Shown here in pieces: positions 8,747 to 17,655 of a stretch of 64,000 nucleotides of DNA. The DNA lies in NCBI GenBank assembly GCA_031429105.1, contig JANOYV010000090.1:1-64000 (forward strand), written 5' to 3'. Source of the DNA: JAKFWF01 sp031429105 (lineage in GTDB: Bacteria; Pseudomonadota; Alphaproteobacteria; Rhizobiales; Hyphomicrobiaceae). Numbering within the stretch: the first letter of the stretch is position 1; every line of letters starts with the position of its first letter. Made by a program: the position numbers and the translations under genes. The notes below the pieces were generated by a model. It searched no databases. It was not told the DNA's origin and saw nothing but the letters and a program-made list of their open reading frames with translations.

Positions 8747-11434
8747 CTAATCTTCGATCCGTTTTAAGGCCGCTTCGAGTTTCTTGAGCGTTGCAGTGAA
8801 TGCTTCGTGGCGCTCTCGCAGTTCTTCCACCACCGTTTCGGGCGCCTTCGCCATCAACTCGGCATTGCCAAGTTTCGCCATGACTTTGGCAAGTTCGTCC
8901 TGGGTCTTGGCCTGCTCTTTGGCGATTCGTGCGCGTTCGGCGCTCATATCGATGACGCCTTCGAGCGGCAACGCAACCGTTGCGTCTTCGAGCACGATTT
9001 GCGCGGATCCCTTTGGGGCAAGCTTGGCAAAGGAGATCTGGTCGAGCCGCGCCAATCGCTTAATCGTGTCTTCATGACGGATAACGCGATCTGCAACAGA
9101 CTTTTCATCACCTAAGACCGTGAGACCGATTTTTGCAGCGGCTGGAACTTTCATCTCAGTGCGGACGGAACGCACTTCGCTGATCACCCGCACAACCCAG
9201 CCGATCTCGGCTTCGACCGCTGCATCAACAAGCCCGTCGAACGTCGGCCAGGCGCTGTGGCAAAGTAAACTCGCGCGCTTTTCGCCATGCTCGACCATGT
9301 GCGCCCACAGTTCCTCCGTAATGAAGGGCATGAAAGGGTGCAGAAGCTTCAGGATCTGGTCGAGCGTCCAAGCGACCATTGCCCGGGTCTCGGCCTTGGC
9401 CGTTTCATCATCGCCGATCAGCACCGGCTTGATCAGTTCAAGATACCAGTCGCAGAACTGGCCCCAGGTAAAATCATAGATGGCGCCGGCAGCCTCGTTG
9501 AATTTATAGGCCTCGATGCCAGCGGTGACGGCGGCCGCTGCCTTTTGCGTCTCGCCCGCGATCCAACGGTTGATCGGCAGTTTAACGGAGGCCGGATCAA
9601 AACCCTTGACCCGCACGCACTCGTTCATTTCGGCAAAGCGCGAGGCGTTCCACAGCTTGGTTGCGAAGTTGCGATTGCTCTCGGCCGTCTTGAGTCCGAG
9701 CTTAGGATCGCGGCCTTGGGCTGCCAACAAGGCAAGCGTGAAACGCAAAGCGTCGGCACCATAGACGTTGATGACGTCGAGCGGGTCGATGACGTTGCCG
9801 AGTGTCTTCGACATTTTGCGACCCTTCTCGTCGCGCACGAGACCATGCAGATAGACCTCGTGGAAAGGCACTTCGTCTTGCGTGAACAGCCCAGCCATCA
9901 TCATACGGGCGACCCAGAAGAACAGGATGTCGAAGCCGGTGACGAGGGTGGCGTTGGGATAGTACTTGGCAAGATCAGGTGATTGTTCCGGCCAACCCAG
10001 CGTCGAGAACGGCCACAGGGCGGATGAGAACCAGGTGTCGAGGACGTCAGGATCGCGCTTCAAGGGGACGGCTTTGCCCCACTTTATCAGCGCCTTACTC
10101 ATGGCATCCGTTTCATTGCGGGCTACGTAGTAGTTGCCTTCGTGGTCATACCAGACCGGGATCTGGTGGCCCCACCACAGTTGCCGCGAGATGCACCACG
10201 GCTCGATATTCTCCATCCAGCGGTAGAAATCCTGCTCGCGATTGAGCGGCATCATTTTTGTCTTACCGGTACGAACAGCCGTCATCGCGCGTTCAGCCAG
10301 CGGCTTGACGTTTACGTACCACTGATCAGTCAGATAGGGCTCGACCGGCACGGCCGATCGATCGCCATGTGGCACGACATGCGTATGCGGTTCGATCTTT
10401 TCAACGAGGCCCAGCGCTTCGAGGTCGGCCACGATTTGCTTGCGTGCGATGATCCGGTCCAACCCGCGATAGGCAGCGGGTGCTGCATCGTTGATGCGGG
10501 CGAAGTCGTCAAAGATATTGATCTGCTCAAGATTATGGCGACGGCCAACCTCGAAGTCATTGAAGTCGTGCGCCGGCGTGATCTTGACCGCACCAGAGCC
10601 CTTTTCGGGATCGGAATAGTCATCGCCGACAATTGGGATGTCGCGACCAACCAGCGGCAACACGACGAATTTGCCGATCAGATGCTGATAGCGCTCGTCC
10701 TTTGGATTGACCGCAACGGCCGTATCGCCCAGCAGCGTCTCAGGCCGCGTCGTTGCAATGACGATATAAGTCGCCGAGTCTTCCGGGTTGAAGGTCACGC
10801 CCTTCAACGGATAACGGAAGTGCCACAGGTGGCCCTTGATTTCCTTTTGCTCGACTTCGAGATCGGAGATCGCGGTCTGGAATTTTGGGTCCCAATTGAC
10901 GAGCCGCTTGGCTTTGTAAATCAGCCCTGCCTCGTCAAGTTTGACGAAGAATTCTACAACGGCCTTGGATAGACCCTCATCCATTGTGAACCGTTCACGG
11001 CTCCAGTCGCACGATGCACCAAGCCGCTTCAGCTGATTAACGATCGTGCCGCCGCTCTCGGCCTTCCACTCCCAGACTTTCGCAAGGAATTTTTCGCGGC
11101 CAAGATCCCGGCGTCCCGGCTGCTTATCAGCCGCCAACTTACGTTCGACGACCATTTGAGTCGCGATACCGGCGTGGTCGGTGCCCGGTTGCCAGAGCAC
11201 ATCGCGGCCACGCATCCGCTCGAACCGACACAGAATATCCTGCAGCGTATTGTTGAGTGCGTGCCCCATGTGAAGCGAACCTGTCACATTGGGCGGTGGG
11301 ATCACGATACAGTAGGGCGCGTTTTTACCCCCGCTCTGGTTCGGCGCACGGCCGGCCTTAAATGCCTGCGCCTCTTCCCACGCCGCATGAATGCGCGCTT
11401 CGACGGCTGCTGGCTGATAGTGCTTGTCGAGCAT
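8747..11434 (-). CDS. valS: Valyl-tRNA synthetase
   Basis: Class I synthetase charging tRNA-Val. The 895-residue product has the HIGH motif as LHMGH after PPNVTGS, the CP1 editing domain in the middle (TTRPETLLGDTAVAVNP), the catalytic KMSK loop as GRKMSKTLGN, the anticodon-binding domain, and a C-terminal coiled coil (residues about 825-890, ERARIAKEQAK onwards) that is typical of ValRS. The KMSKS serine is Thr here, a tolerated variation. It lies downstream of popZ on the same strand, separated by a GC-rich hairpin with a U-run, so transcription is probably separate. Confidence 0.97.
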   Translation of the reverse strand: MLDKHYQPAAVEARIHAAWEEAQAFKAGRAPNQSGGKNAPYCIVIPPPNVTGSLHMGHALNNTLQDILCRFERMRGRDVLWQPGTDHAGIATQMVVERKLAADKQPGRRDLGREKFLAKVWEWKAESGGTIVNQLKRLGASCDWSRERFTMDEGLSKAVVEFFVKLDEAGLIYKAKRLVNWDPKFQTAISDLEVEQKEIKGHLWHFRYPLKGVTFNPEDSATYIVIATTRPETLLGDTAVAVNPKDERYQHLIGKFVVLPLVGRDIPIVGDDYSDPEKGSGAVKITPAHDFNDFEVGRRHNLEQINIFDDFARINDAAPAAYRGLDRIIARKQIVADLEALGLVEKIEPHTHVVPHGDRSAVPVEPYLTDQWYVNVKPLAERAMTAVRTGKTKMMPLNREQDFYRWMENIEPWCISRQLWWGHQIPVWYDHEGNYYVARNETDAMSKALIKWGKAVPLKRDPDVLDTWFSSALWPFSTLGWPEQSPDLAKYYPNATLVTGFDILFFWVARMMMAGLFTQDEVPFHEVYLHGLVRDEKGRKMSKTLGNVIDPLDVINVYGADALRFTLALLAAQGRDPKLGLKTAESNRNFATKLWNASRFAEMNECVRVKGFDPASVKLPINRWIAGETQKAAAAVTAGIEAYKFNEAAGAIYDFTWGQFCDWYLELIKPVLIGDDETAKAETRAMVAWTLDQILKLLHPFMPFITEELWAHMVEHGEKRASLLCHSAWPTFDGLVDAAVEAEIGWVVRVISEVRSVRTEMKVPAAAKIGLTVLGDEKSVADRVIRHEDTIKRLARLDQISFAKLAPKGSAQIVLEDATVALPLEGVIDMSAERARIAKEQAKTQDELAKVMAKLGNAELMAKAPETVVEELRERHEAFTATLKKLEAALKRIED

Positions 11435-11462
11435 CTTGGAAAACCTGTTGCGGGCACAAAAA

Positions 11463-11491
11463 AGGGAGGTGCGGTCCTACGCCCCCCCTTC
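11463..11491 (-). terminator. Probable intrinsic terminator after popZ
   Basis: Read on the minus strand, a G/C-rich imperfect hairpin is followed by a run of six T (the complement of the A-run at about 11458-11463). It lies between the popZ stop and the valS start and would end popZ transcription. The stem has mismatches, so the call is moderate. Confidence 0.45.
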
Positions 11492-11544
11492 TAGTCATGT
11501 CAATGCACGGGCGCCACAAGCAGTGTCGGCGATCATTTGGACGC

Positions 11545-12609
11545 TTAACCGCCCAGGCGGTCCTGATGCGCACTCATTTCCTGGCGCAATGCCTTCTCGA
11601 CCATTTCCGGCAGATGGCTATCGAGCCAGTCGCGGAGCATCGGCCGCAGCATTTCGACAATCGCATCGTCGAGTGATTTGCGGCCGGTGCCTGAGTCACT
11701 CGATACCGCGGGTGCGACCGGTGCCGAAACAGCGAAGCCCATTGCCAAGGCCCCAAGTGCCGATTGGGCCGCAGCGACCGGATCACGCTCAAGATCGCCG
11801 ACGACTGCATCATCCAACGGTGCAGTTGAAGCTGCGACAATCGAAGCACCGTTCAGTGCCGTTGCTGTTGGCGCGCTCGCGGTCGAAGTTGGAGCTGCCG
11901 GTTCAGCCACCGATGCACGACTTGGAGTTGGCACGCGAGCCGGTTCAACCGTACGGAATTCGGCCCCCATCGAAATTGGCGCCGGGCGTGGACTGGTCAT
12001 ACCTATAGATTCTGCGGTCGACGGGATAAACGCACCAAAATCTGACGTGGACTTGGAAGCGCTGGGTGCTGAAATTGCCGCCGGAGGTGCGGAAAATGCA
12101 GGAGCAAGCGATGGCATAGCGTTGGATGTTGATGTCGATTTCGAGCCAACTAGTGGGGTCGCAGACGTTACCGGCCCACGCTCAATCATGGGAGTTGGTT
12201 CAGGCTGAGCCGGACGGAATGTCGGTGGCGTAGCGGATGGTGACGCAACCGATGTCGAACCGCCGAAGCTTGGCATTACAGGTGTCGGCGCCACGTCAAC
12301 GAGGTCGGCCATGTCATCGTGGAACGAGGCCGTCGAAATTGAACTCACGGGCACCGCCGTTGGCGCCAACTCGCGAACGATATCGCTTAACCTGGTCGGT
12401 GAAGCCGATGGCGTCGCCGGGCGATGAGATTGCGCTGCCGATTTAGGAGATCCGCCGTCGGTAACCGAAGTCGCCGCAGCGATTGCCGGCCTAGCGGGGT
12501 CGCTAGCTTGAGCTGCGACTGGTTCTTCCGAAATGATTTTTCGGATCGAGGCAAGGATGTCTTCCATGCTCGGCTCAGCCATTTTTTCTTTGCTCTGCTG
12601 CATGCTCAT
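11545..12609 (-). CDS. popZ: PopZ-type polar organising protein (DUF2497)
   Basis: Pole-organising scaffold protein of alphaproteobacteria that forms condensates at cell poles and binds ParB and client proteins. The two diagnostic ends are present: the N-terminal helix MEDILASIRKIISEE (about residues 15-29) and the C-terminal oligomerisation region with LDDAIVEMLRPMLRDWLDSHLPEMVEKAL (about residues 305-340). The 354-residue length is about twice that of Caulobacter PopZ because of a long linker made mostly of Ala, Ser, Thr, Pro and Val with few acidic residues. Its position next to valS and a tolC gene is a common alphaproteobacterial arrangement. Two close ATGs (12609 and 12603) are possible; I keep the first. 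Confidence 0.9.
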   Translation of the reverse strand: MSMQQSKEKMAEPSMEDILASIRKIISEEPVAAQASDPARPAIAAATSVTDGGSPKSAAQSHRPATPSASPTRLSDIVRELAPTAVPVSSISTASFHDDMADLVDVAPTPVMPSFGGSTSVASPSATPPTFRPAQPEPTPMIERGPVTSATPLVGSKSTSTSNAMPSLAPAFSAPPAAISAPSASKSTSDFGAFIPSTAESIGMTSPRPAPISMGAEFRTVEPARVPTPSRASVAEPAAPTSTASAPTATALNGASIVAASTAPLDDAVVGDLERDPVAAAQSALGALAMGFAVSAPVAPAVSSDSGTGRKSLDDAIVEMLRPMLRDWLDSHLPEMVEKALRQEMSAHQDRLGG

Positions 12610-12865
12610 TCGTTCCCACGTCGCTTGTCTCAGCGGGCCTGCATGATGAATTCAGTGCCAGAGCCCCGTCGATAGCCGTACCGCACCCCAACACCAGCTT
12701 CAACGGACCCGGCCACGTTGTCCTCGTTATTTGTGGCGTCCACACCAACGAAGAGACAGGCATCCGTCGGGTCCGGTATTGCCCGCCGTGCACCACGATT
12801 GTGTTGGGTTAACAGTGCCCCGCGGCAAACATAAGGCATGACTGCCGATGCTAGCGTGCACCGCC

Positions 12866-14335
12866 CTACTTTACCGGTTGATGGCGACCATGAGTTTCCC
12901 AGAGATCATGCGACTCGCGCCGACCGTCAGCATGCGAGATGCTGAGCCCCCACCACTTCCGCCGCACATCGCTGTAGTGTGCCTCAGCGTCATAAACCTC
13001 GGCGCCAAGGCCCAGAACCTCTGCGTTCATGCGGCCAACGGTCACAAACACATTGTAGGCGCCAACGACAAGATCACGCTGGTCGGTAACGAGTGTCACT
13101 TGCGCATTCAGCAAAGCCTGCTCTGCGTTGAGAACGTCAAGCAACGTGCGCTGACCTACTTTTTCTTCCTCGCGCACACCGTTCAGAGCTGTCTGACTAG
13201 CTTTCACCGAAATCTGATCCGACTGAAGTCGCGCCCTAGTCGCCTGCAGTACCGACCATGCAGCAATGGCGGTTGCCGTCACCTCGGTGCGGTTTTGTTC
13301 GACCTCCTGGAGCCTACTCACATGCGTGTGCTTCGCCTGACGGACGCGTGCATGGACTTCGCCTTGCTGATAGATCGGCACGTTGAGGCGGCCAACGAGA
13401 CTCGACGTCTCCGACTCGTCGGTGAGTTTGGATGGCTCAAATCGCTTCGTGTAATTTCCTTCGAGCTGCAGCGTTGGCAGCAACTCGCCCCAAATCTTAT
13501 CGACGGTATGCCGCGCGGCCTGCTCACGATAGAGCGCACCGACGACATTGGGATGTTCTTGGGTCGCAATTGATGTTGCCTCGGTTACCGACTTGGGCAA
13601 CATCTTCTCAGGTAGCCGTGGCTCAACGAGGTTGCTCGGCGGACGCCCGACGACGCGCTCATAGGTCGCCCGACTGGTCTTTAGGTTCGCCCTCGCCAGA
13701 TCAAGCGCTGCAACTGAGATTGCCCGCGATGCCTCAGCCTGCGCGACGTCCGTCCTTGTCACTTCGCCGACGGCGAACCGATCCTGAGTGGCTTTTAATT
13801 CCCGACTAAGAACGGTGACGTTGTTCTCACGCAGCCGCACGAGTGATTGATCGCGCACCACGTCCATATAGGCCGTCACAGCCTCCTGCAGAACCGTTTG
13901 CTCCTGCGCGCGCAACGTTTCGCGGCCGGCCCGAACCAGAGCCTCTGCCTCACGGACAGTATTGATCGTGCGAAACCCACGAAATAAAGGCTGCGTTGCA
14001 TTGATATTGTAACCACTCGGGTTCGTCTGCCCATTGGACGTCGAACTCGGCACGGTGGTTGAACGTTGAACGCCGATATCGGCGGAAGCTGCCACATTCG
14101 GACGATAGCCCGACAGGGCCCGCGGAACTTCCTCGTCGGTCGCCCGCAGTCGCGCACGCTCTGCATCAAGCTTGGGATTGTTCTTGTAGGCAGAGTTCAT
14201 CGCCTGCTTGAGCGATTCAGCCGACACGGGTGCCGCAACAACGCCGACGAAGAGAACAGCCAAACCCGCCAAGGCAACACTGGCGCCCAGCCCACCTCCA
14301 ACGTATGTCAAAGTCTGTCGCAGACTTACAGCCAT
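12866..14335 (-). CDS. tolC: TolC-family outer membrane channel, paralog 1
   Basis: Outer-membrane efflux/type I secretion channel of the TolC family, 489 residues from the ATG at 14335 (MAVSLRQTL), which has GGAG at good spacing; a GTG at 14368 is less likely. A signal peptide ends near APVSAES. Two repeated OEP domains follow, with long heptad-rich helices and the family pattern NPKLDAERARLRATDEEVP, FRGFRTINTVREAEA and GQRTLLDVLNAEQALLNAQVTLV. No membrane-fusion or inner-membrane pump genes are adjacent. It is strongly similar to the second TolC gene about 3.3 kb away, in both length and motif order, so the pair looks like an old duplication. Confidence 0.92.
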   Translation of the reverse strand: MAVSLRQTLTYVGGGLGASVALAGLAVLFVGVVAAPVSAESLKQAMNSAYKNNPKLDAERARLRATDEEVPRALSGYRPNVAASADIGVQRSTTVPSSTSNGQTNPSGYNINATQPLFRGFRTINTVREAEALVRAGRETLRAQEQTVLQEAVTAYMDVVRDQSLVRLRENNVTVLSRELKATQDRFAVGEVTRTDVAQAEASRAISVAALDLARANLKTSRATYERVVGRPPSNLVEPRLPEKMLPKSVTEATSIATQEHPNVVGALYREQAARHTVDKIWGELLPTLQLEGNYTKRFEPSKLTDESETSSLVGRLNVPIYQQGEVHARVRQAKHTHVSRLQEVEQNRTEVTATAIAAWSVLQATRARLQSDQISVKASQTALNGVREEEKVGQRTLLDVLNAEQALLNAQVTLVTDQRDLVVGAYNVFVTVGRMNAEVLGLGAEVYDAEAHYSDVRRKWWGLSISHADGRRESHDLWETHGRHQPVK

Positions 14336-14606
14336 CTTGACTCCAATCAGGCGCGTCAACCCAAGCACAGCGAACGGTAAACCTTACGCCCGCCCCCAAC
14401 CCGCTTAGATCGATTCCCCTGGGGCCTAACGCCCGCATCCCAATATTATTAACAAGTTAGTAACTTTCAAGCTGAGTCGAATAAAGCGTATTCAGCAGTC
14501 GTTCAATTGGTTCTGCGTTGCCAGTGGCTCGCATCCCACACCTACGACAAATCGGATTATCCCAACAATTACCTGTTTTGCTGACCTTGTTCCAGTCCGT
14601 TGACGC

Positions 14607-15134
14607 CTAACTCGACGGTCGATGGCGCATCCGATCCAGCGCTCCCTGCAAAATAATTCCGGCTGCCATCTTATCGATCACCTCGGCACGCCGCTTTCGA
14701 GTTGTGTCAGCTTCAAGAAGCGTGCGCTGCGCGGCAGCCGTCGACAGCCGCTCGTCCCACAACAGTATCGGTAATTGCGACAACTTGTTGATATTACGCG
14801 CAAAAGCACGCGTTGCTTGCGCCCTTGGGCCTTCCGTTCCGTCCATATTCACGGGTAGACCCAGGACAAACCCTGCAATGCTGTGCTGCGCTGCGATTGC
14901 CAATAGTCGCGCTGCGTCGGGCGTAAATTTCACACGCTTGATCGTCTCAAGCGGGGTCGCAATTGTTCGGGAGACATCCGACAGCGCCAGGCCGATCGTC
15001 TTCGTTCCAAGGTCAATGCCGATCAGACGGCAGCCAAGCGCTAAGAGATTCGCAAAATCAGCAGCGCCTTCAAGCGTGATGCCCATTGCAATTTGAGCGG
15101 TGATTCCCGTTGAGACCGGTTGATCTTGTGTCAT
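14607..15134 (-). CDS. ruvX: Holliday junction resolvase-like RuvX/YqgF
   Basis: Putative pre-16S rRNA nuclease / Holliday junction resolvase of the RNase H fold. The core starts with LIGIDLGTKTIGLALSD (first catalytic Asp), contains FVLGLPVNMDGTEG, and ends with WDERLSTAAAQ and the closing Asp in EVIDKMAA. Total length is 175 residues; the N-terminal 30 residues precede the usual start of the domain. An internal ATG at 15086 would give a more typical length, but the first ATG has an AAGGG element in front, so I keep 15134. It stands alone between the TolC paralog and the spermidine-synthase-like gene. Confidence 0.9.
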   Translation of the reverse strand: MTQDQPVSTGITAQIAMGITLEGAADFANLLALGCRLIGIDLGTKTIGLALSDVSRTIATPLETIKRVKFTPDAARLLAIAAQHSIAGFVLGLPVNMDGTEGPRAQATRAFARNINKLSQLPILLWDERLSTAAAQRTLLEADTTRKRRAEVIDKMAAGIILQGALDRMRHRPSS

Positions 15135-15320
15135 GCGCCCTTATGGCTGGCGATATCGATCCAGAGCCCATATATATCGCAAGTCGGCTTGTCGAGGCTG
15201 CGGGCGCCGCAGCATCGCCGACGCGAAGCAAGGAAATTACCCGCTTTCGAAGCCCAATCGATCAGATCGCCCCACGAGTGACAGCTGCATGCATGAGTTG
15301 CAAGGAATCGGTCGCCGTAC

Positions 15321-17648
15321 ATGACCGATCAATTAGAGAGGGCCCTCATGCGGGCGCCTAACAGCTTCGCACCGGTCGTTGCCTTTACGGCAACGACGTT
15401 TCTGTCGGCGTTGTTGCTGTTTTCAATCCAACCGATGTTCGCCAAGATGGTTTTGCCGGTACTTGGAGGCTCCCCATCGGTATGGGCGGTGGCGATGTGC
15501 TTTTTTCAAGCAGCACTCCTTGCTGGTTATTGCTGGGCACATGTACTGACGACGTACCTGCCGCGTTACGCGGTGGCCACTCATTTGGCGCTGGGTGCGT
15601 TGGCGCTTTTGGCGCTGCCGATTAGCTTGCCGGCCTCGGTTGGGGAACCACCCACCGGCAATCCGTACTTCTGGCAACTGGGGCTATTCACGCTGAGCGT
15701 CGGGCTGCCGTTTGTTGCGGTCGCGGCCAATGCGCCTCTCATGCAAACGTGGTTCGCAACGACAAGCCATCCGAATGCACGTGATCCCTACTTTTTGTAC
15801 GCCGCCTCCAACCTTGGCAGCCTCATTGCACTACTTGGCTATCCACTGATTTTGGAGCCATTGTTAGGCGTTCGTGCGCTGAGTTGGATTTGGACGGTTG
15901 GTTTCGTTTTGCTGTTGTTGGCCATCGCTGGTTGCGCTTGGGTCGCGAACCTCGGATTTGGACGGGCATCAAGCACGACATCAATAGGCACAAGCAGCGG
16001 TCAAGAAGAGATTGCATTTCCGACGTGGCTGCAGCGCGCCGGATGGGTTGGGCTGGCGCTGGTGCCTTCAGCGCTGCTGACGGCGTTTACCACCCACATC
16101 GCAACCGATGTCGCATCGGCCCCGCTGATCTGGGTGATCCCGCTCTCGCTCTATCTTTTGACATTTGTACTTGTGTTTCGCGAACGTGCGGTGATCCCGA
16201 CACGCCTGCTGCTCATCGTACATATGGCAGCTGTCGTGATCGCGCTCGTACAGCTGTCGCAAACACGACACGATGGATGGTTCATCTCGGCGGCAACCGG
16301 CCTAGCCGTTTTCTTCTCAAGCGCAATGGTAGCCCATCGCACACTCTATGAACTGCGACCCTCAGCCCGCTACCTCACCGAATTCTATCTGTGGATGGCG
16401 CTCGGTGGCAGCCTTGGCGGATTGTTTGCCGGCTTGATCGCGCCGCAGTTATTTTCGGAAGTTTACGAATATCCCATTCTGCTGGCGCTCAGCATGGCCT
16501 GCCGTCCAGGCGCTCTCAAAGTAGTGCGCGGAAGCGGCGAAGGCATGCGGCTCTGGTTAATTGCGGCAGCTGGCATCCTTGCGCTCTTTTGGTTTCCGTG
16601 GGCGCTCGAAAAGCTACCTGTTTCAGCCGACGTCGCCGACACGATCCCACGCGCCTTAGCGACTGTCCGCGCGACCTTCGATCGCTGGGGACATGCTGCA
16701 TTTCTATGTGCACTCTTTGGCTTATCAATGCCGTTGTTGTGGTGGCATCCGCCGCGCCAGCTCGTGGTCGGGCTGCTGATGGGGGCAACCGTTGTCTTGC
16801 TGCCGTCCGCCGTCAAGCAAGGTGAGGCACAACGCAGCTTCTTCGGCGTTTACCGCGTAACAACATCCTACGACAATGAGTTCAACATTCTGAAGCACGG
16901 CACGACGTTGCACGGCGCCCAGCGCGTGCGAGAGGCCGATGGCACTTTGGTTGTGGATACGACACCGGCGACCTATTACTACCCCAAAAGCCCAATGGCG
17001 CATTCGATCGACTTCGTGCGCGCGGCCCTCGCAGCCGACGGACGTAAGGGCCGTTATGGGGTGATCGGTCTCGGCACGGGGTCACTCGCCTGTTATGCGC
17101 AGGATGACGAAGCGTGGCGCTTCTTCGAAATCGATCCGGTCGTGGTCGGCATCGCACAGAACGCCGAGAACTTCTCTTTCCTAGAGACATGTCAACCAAA
17201 CCTCGACGTTGTGATCGGCGACGCGCGATTGACAATGGCGAAGCAGCCAGACGCCTCGTTTGATTTGATCATCGTCGATGCGTTCTCGTCAGATGCCGTG
17301 CCGGTCCATTTGATGACAGCCGAAGCACTTCGCCTCTACGCATCGAAGCTGACGCCGACTGGTGTCGTGGTGCTCCACATCTCGAACCGATACCTCGACT
17401 TAGATAGCGTGCTCGGCGCGACGTTGCCGCTGGTTCCGGAGTTAGGTGGCGTGCTGCTGTCAGACGATGAAGCCGATGGATCTTACGCGCAGTCAACATC
17501 GACGGTTGCTGCATTTTCCAAAAGCCCAGCCGCACTTGAGGTGTTTCGCGCGTCGCCTGAGGCCCGCCCGCTGGACGCGAAAACCGTAAAGCCCTGGACC
17601 GATGATACGTCGGACGTGCTGGGGCCATTTTTATCGAAGTTAAAGTAG
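15321..17648 (+). CDS. Membrane protein fused to a spermidine synthase-like domain
   Basis: Protein of 775 residues. The first 500 residues are mostly membrane, with about twelve hydrophobic segments, starting with FLSALLLFSIQPMFAKMVLP, a signature of bacterial fused-MFS/spermidine synthase proteins. The C-terminal part (about 560-720) is a Rossmann methyltransferase/aminopropyltransferase fold with IGLGTGSLACY, EIDPVVVGIA, VVIGDARL and VDAFSSDAVP. The GGGDG motif of true spermidine synthases is replaced by GLGTGS, so polyamine synthesis is not assured. An ATG at 15348 (MRAPNSF) has a better ribosome binding site and could be the real start. It sits between the two TolC paralogs, in the opposite orientation. 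Confidence 0.85.
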   Translation: MTDQLERALMRAPNSFAPVVAFTATTFLSALLLFSIQPMFAKMVLPVLGGSPSVWAVAMCFFQAALLAGYCWAHVLTTYLPRYAVATHLALGALALLALPISLPASVGEPPTGNPYFWQLGLFTLSVGLPFVAVAANAPLMQTWFATTSHPNARDPYFLYAASNLGSLIALLGYPLILEPLLGVRALSWIWTVGFVLLLLAIAGCAWVANLGFGRASSTTSIGTSSGQEEIAFPTWLQRAGWVGLALVPSALLTAFTTHIATDVASAPLIWVIPLSLYLLTFVLVFRERAVIPTRLLLIVHMAAVVIALVQLSQTRHDGWFISAATGLAVFFSSAMVAHRTLYELRPSARYLTEFYLWMALGGSLGGLFAGLIAPQLFSEVYEYPILLALSMACRPGALKVVRGSGEGMRLWLIAAAGILALFWFPWALEKLPVSADVADTIPRALATVRATFDRWGHAAFLCALFGLSMPLLWWHPPRQLVVGLLMGATVVLLPSAVKQGEAQRSFFGVYRVTTSYDNEFNILKHGTTLHGAQRVREADGTLVVDTTPATYYYPKSPMAHSIDFVRAALAADGRKGRYGVIGLGTGSLACYAQDDEAWRFFEIDPVVVGIAQNAENFSFLETCQPNLDVVIGDARLTMAKQPDASFDLIIVDAFSSDAVPVHLMTAEALRLYASKLTPTGVVVLHISNRYLDLDSVLGATLPLVPELGGVLLSDDEADGSYAQSTSTVAAFSKSPAALEVFRASPEARPLDAKTVKPWTDDTSDVLGPFLSKLK

Positions 17649-17655
17649 CCGATGC

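Noticed and set aside
10142..10972. 276-residue plus-strand frame antisense to valS
   Set aside because: It lies wholly within valS and only mirrors that gene's codon pattern.
14449..14464. TTAA-N7-GTAA element upstream of the first tolC gene, resembling a CtrA box
   Set aside because: It differs by one base from the consensus, and single-mismatch copies are expected by chance; not strong enough to call a site.
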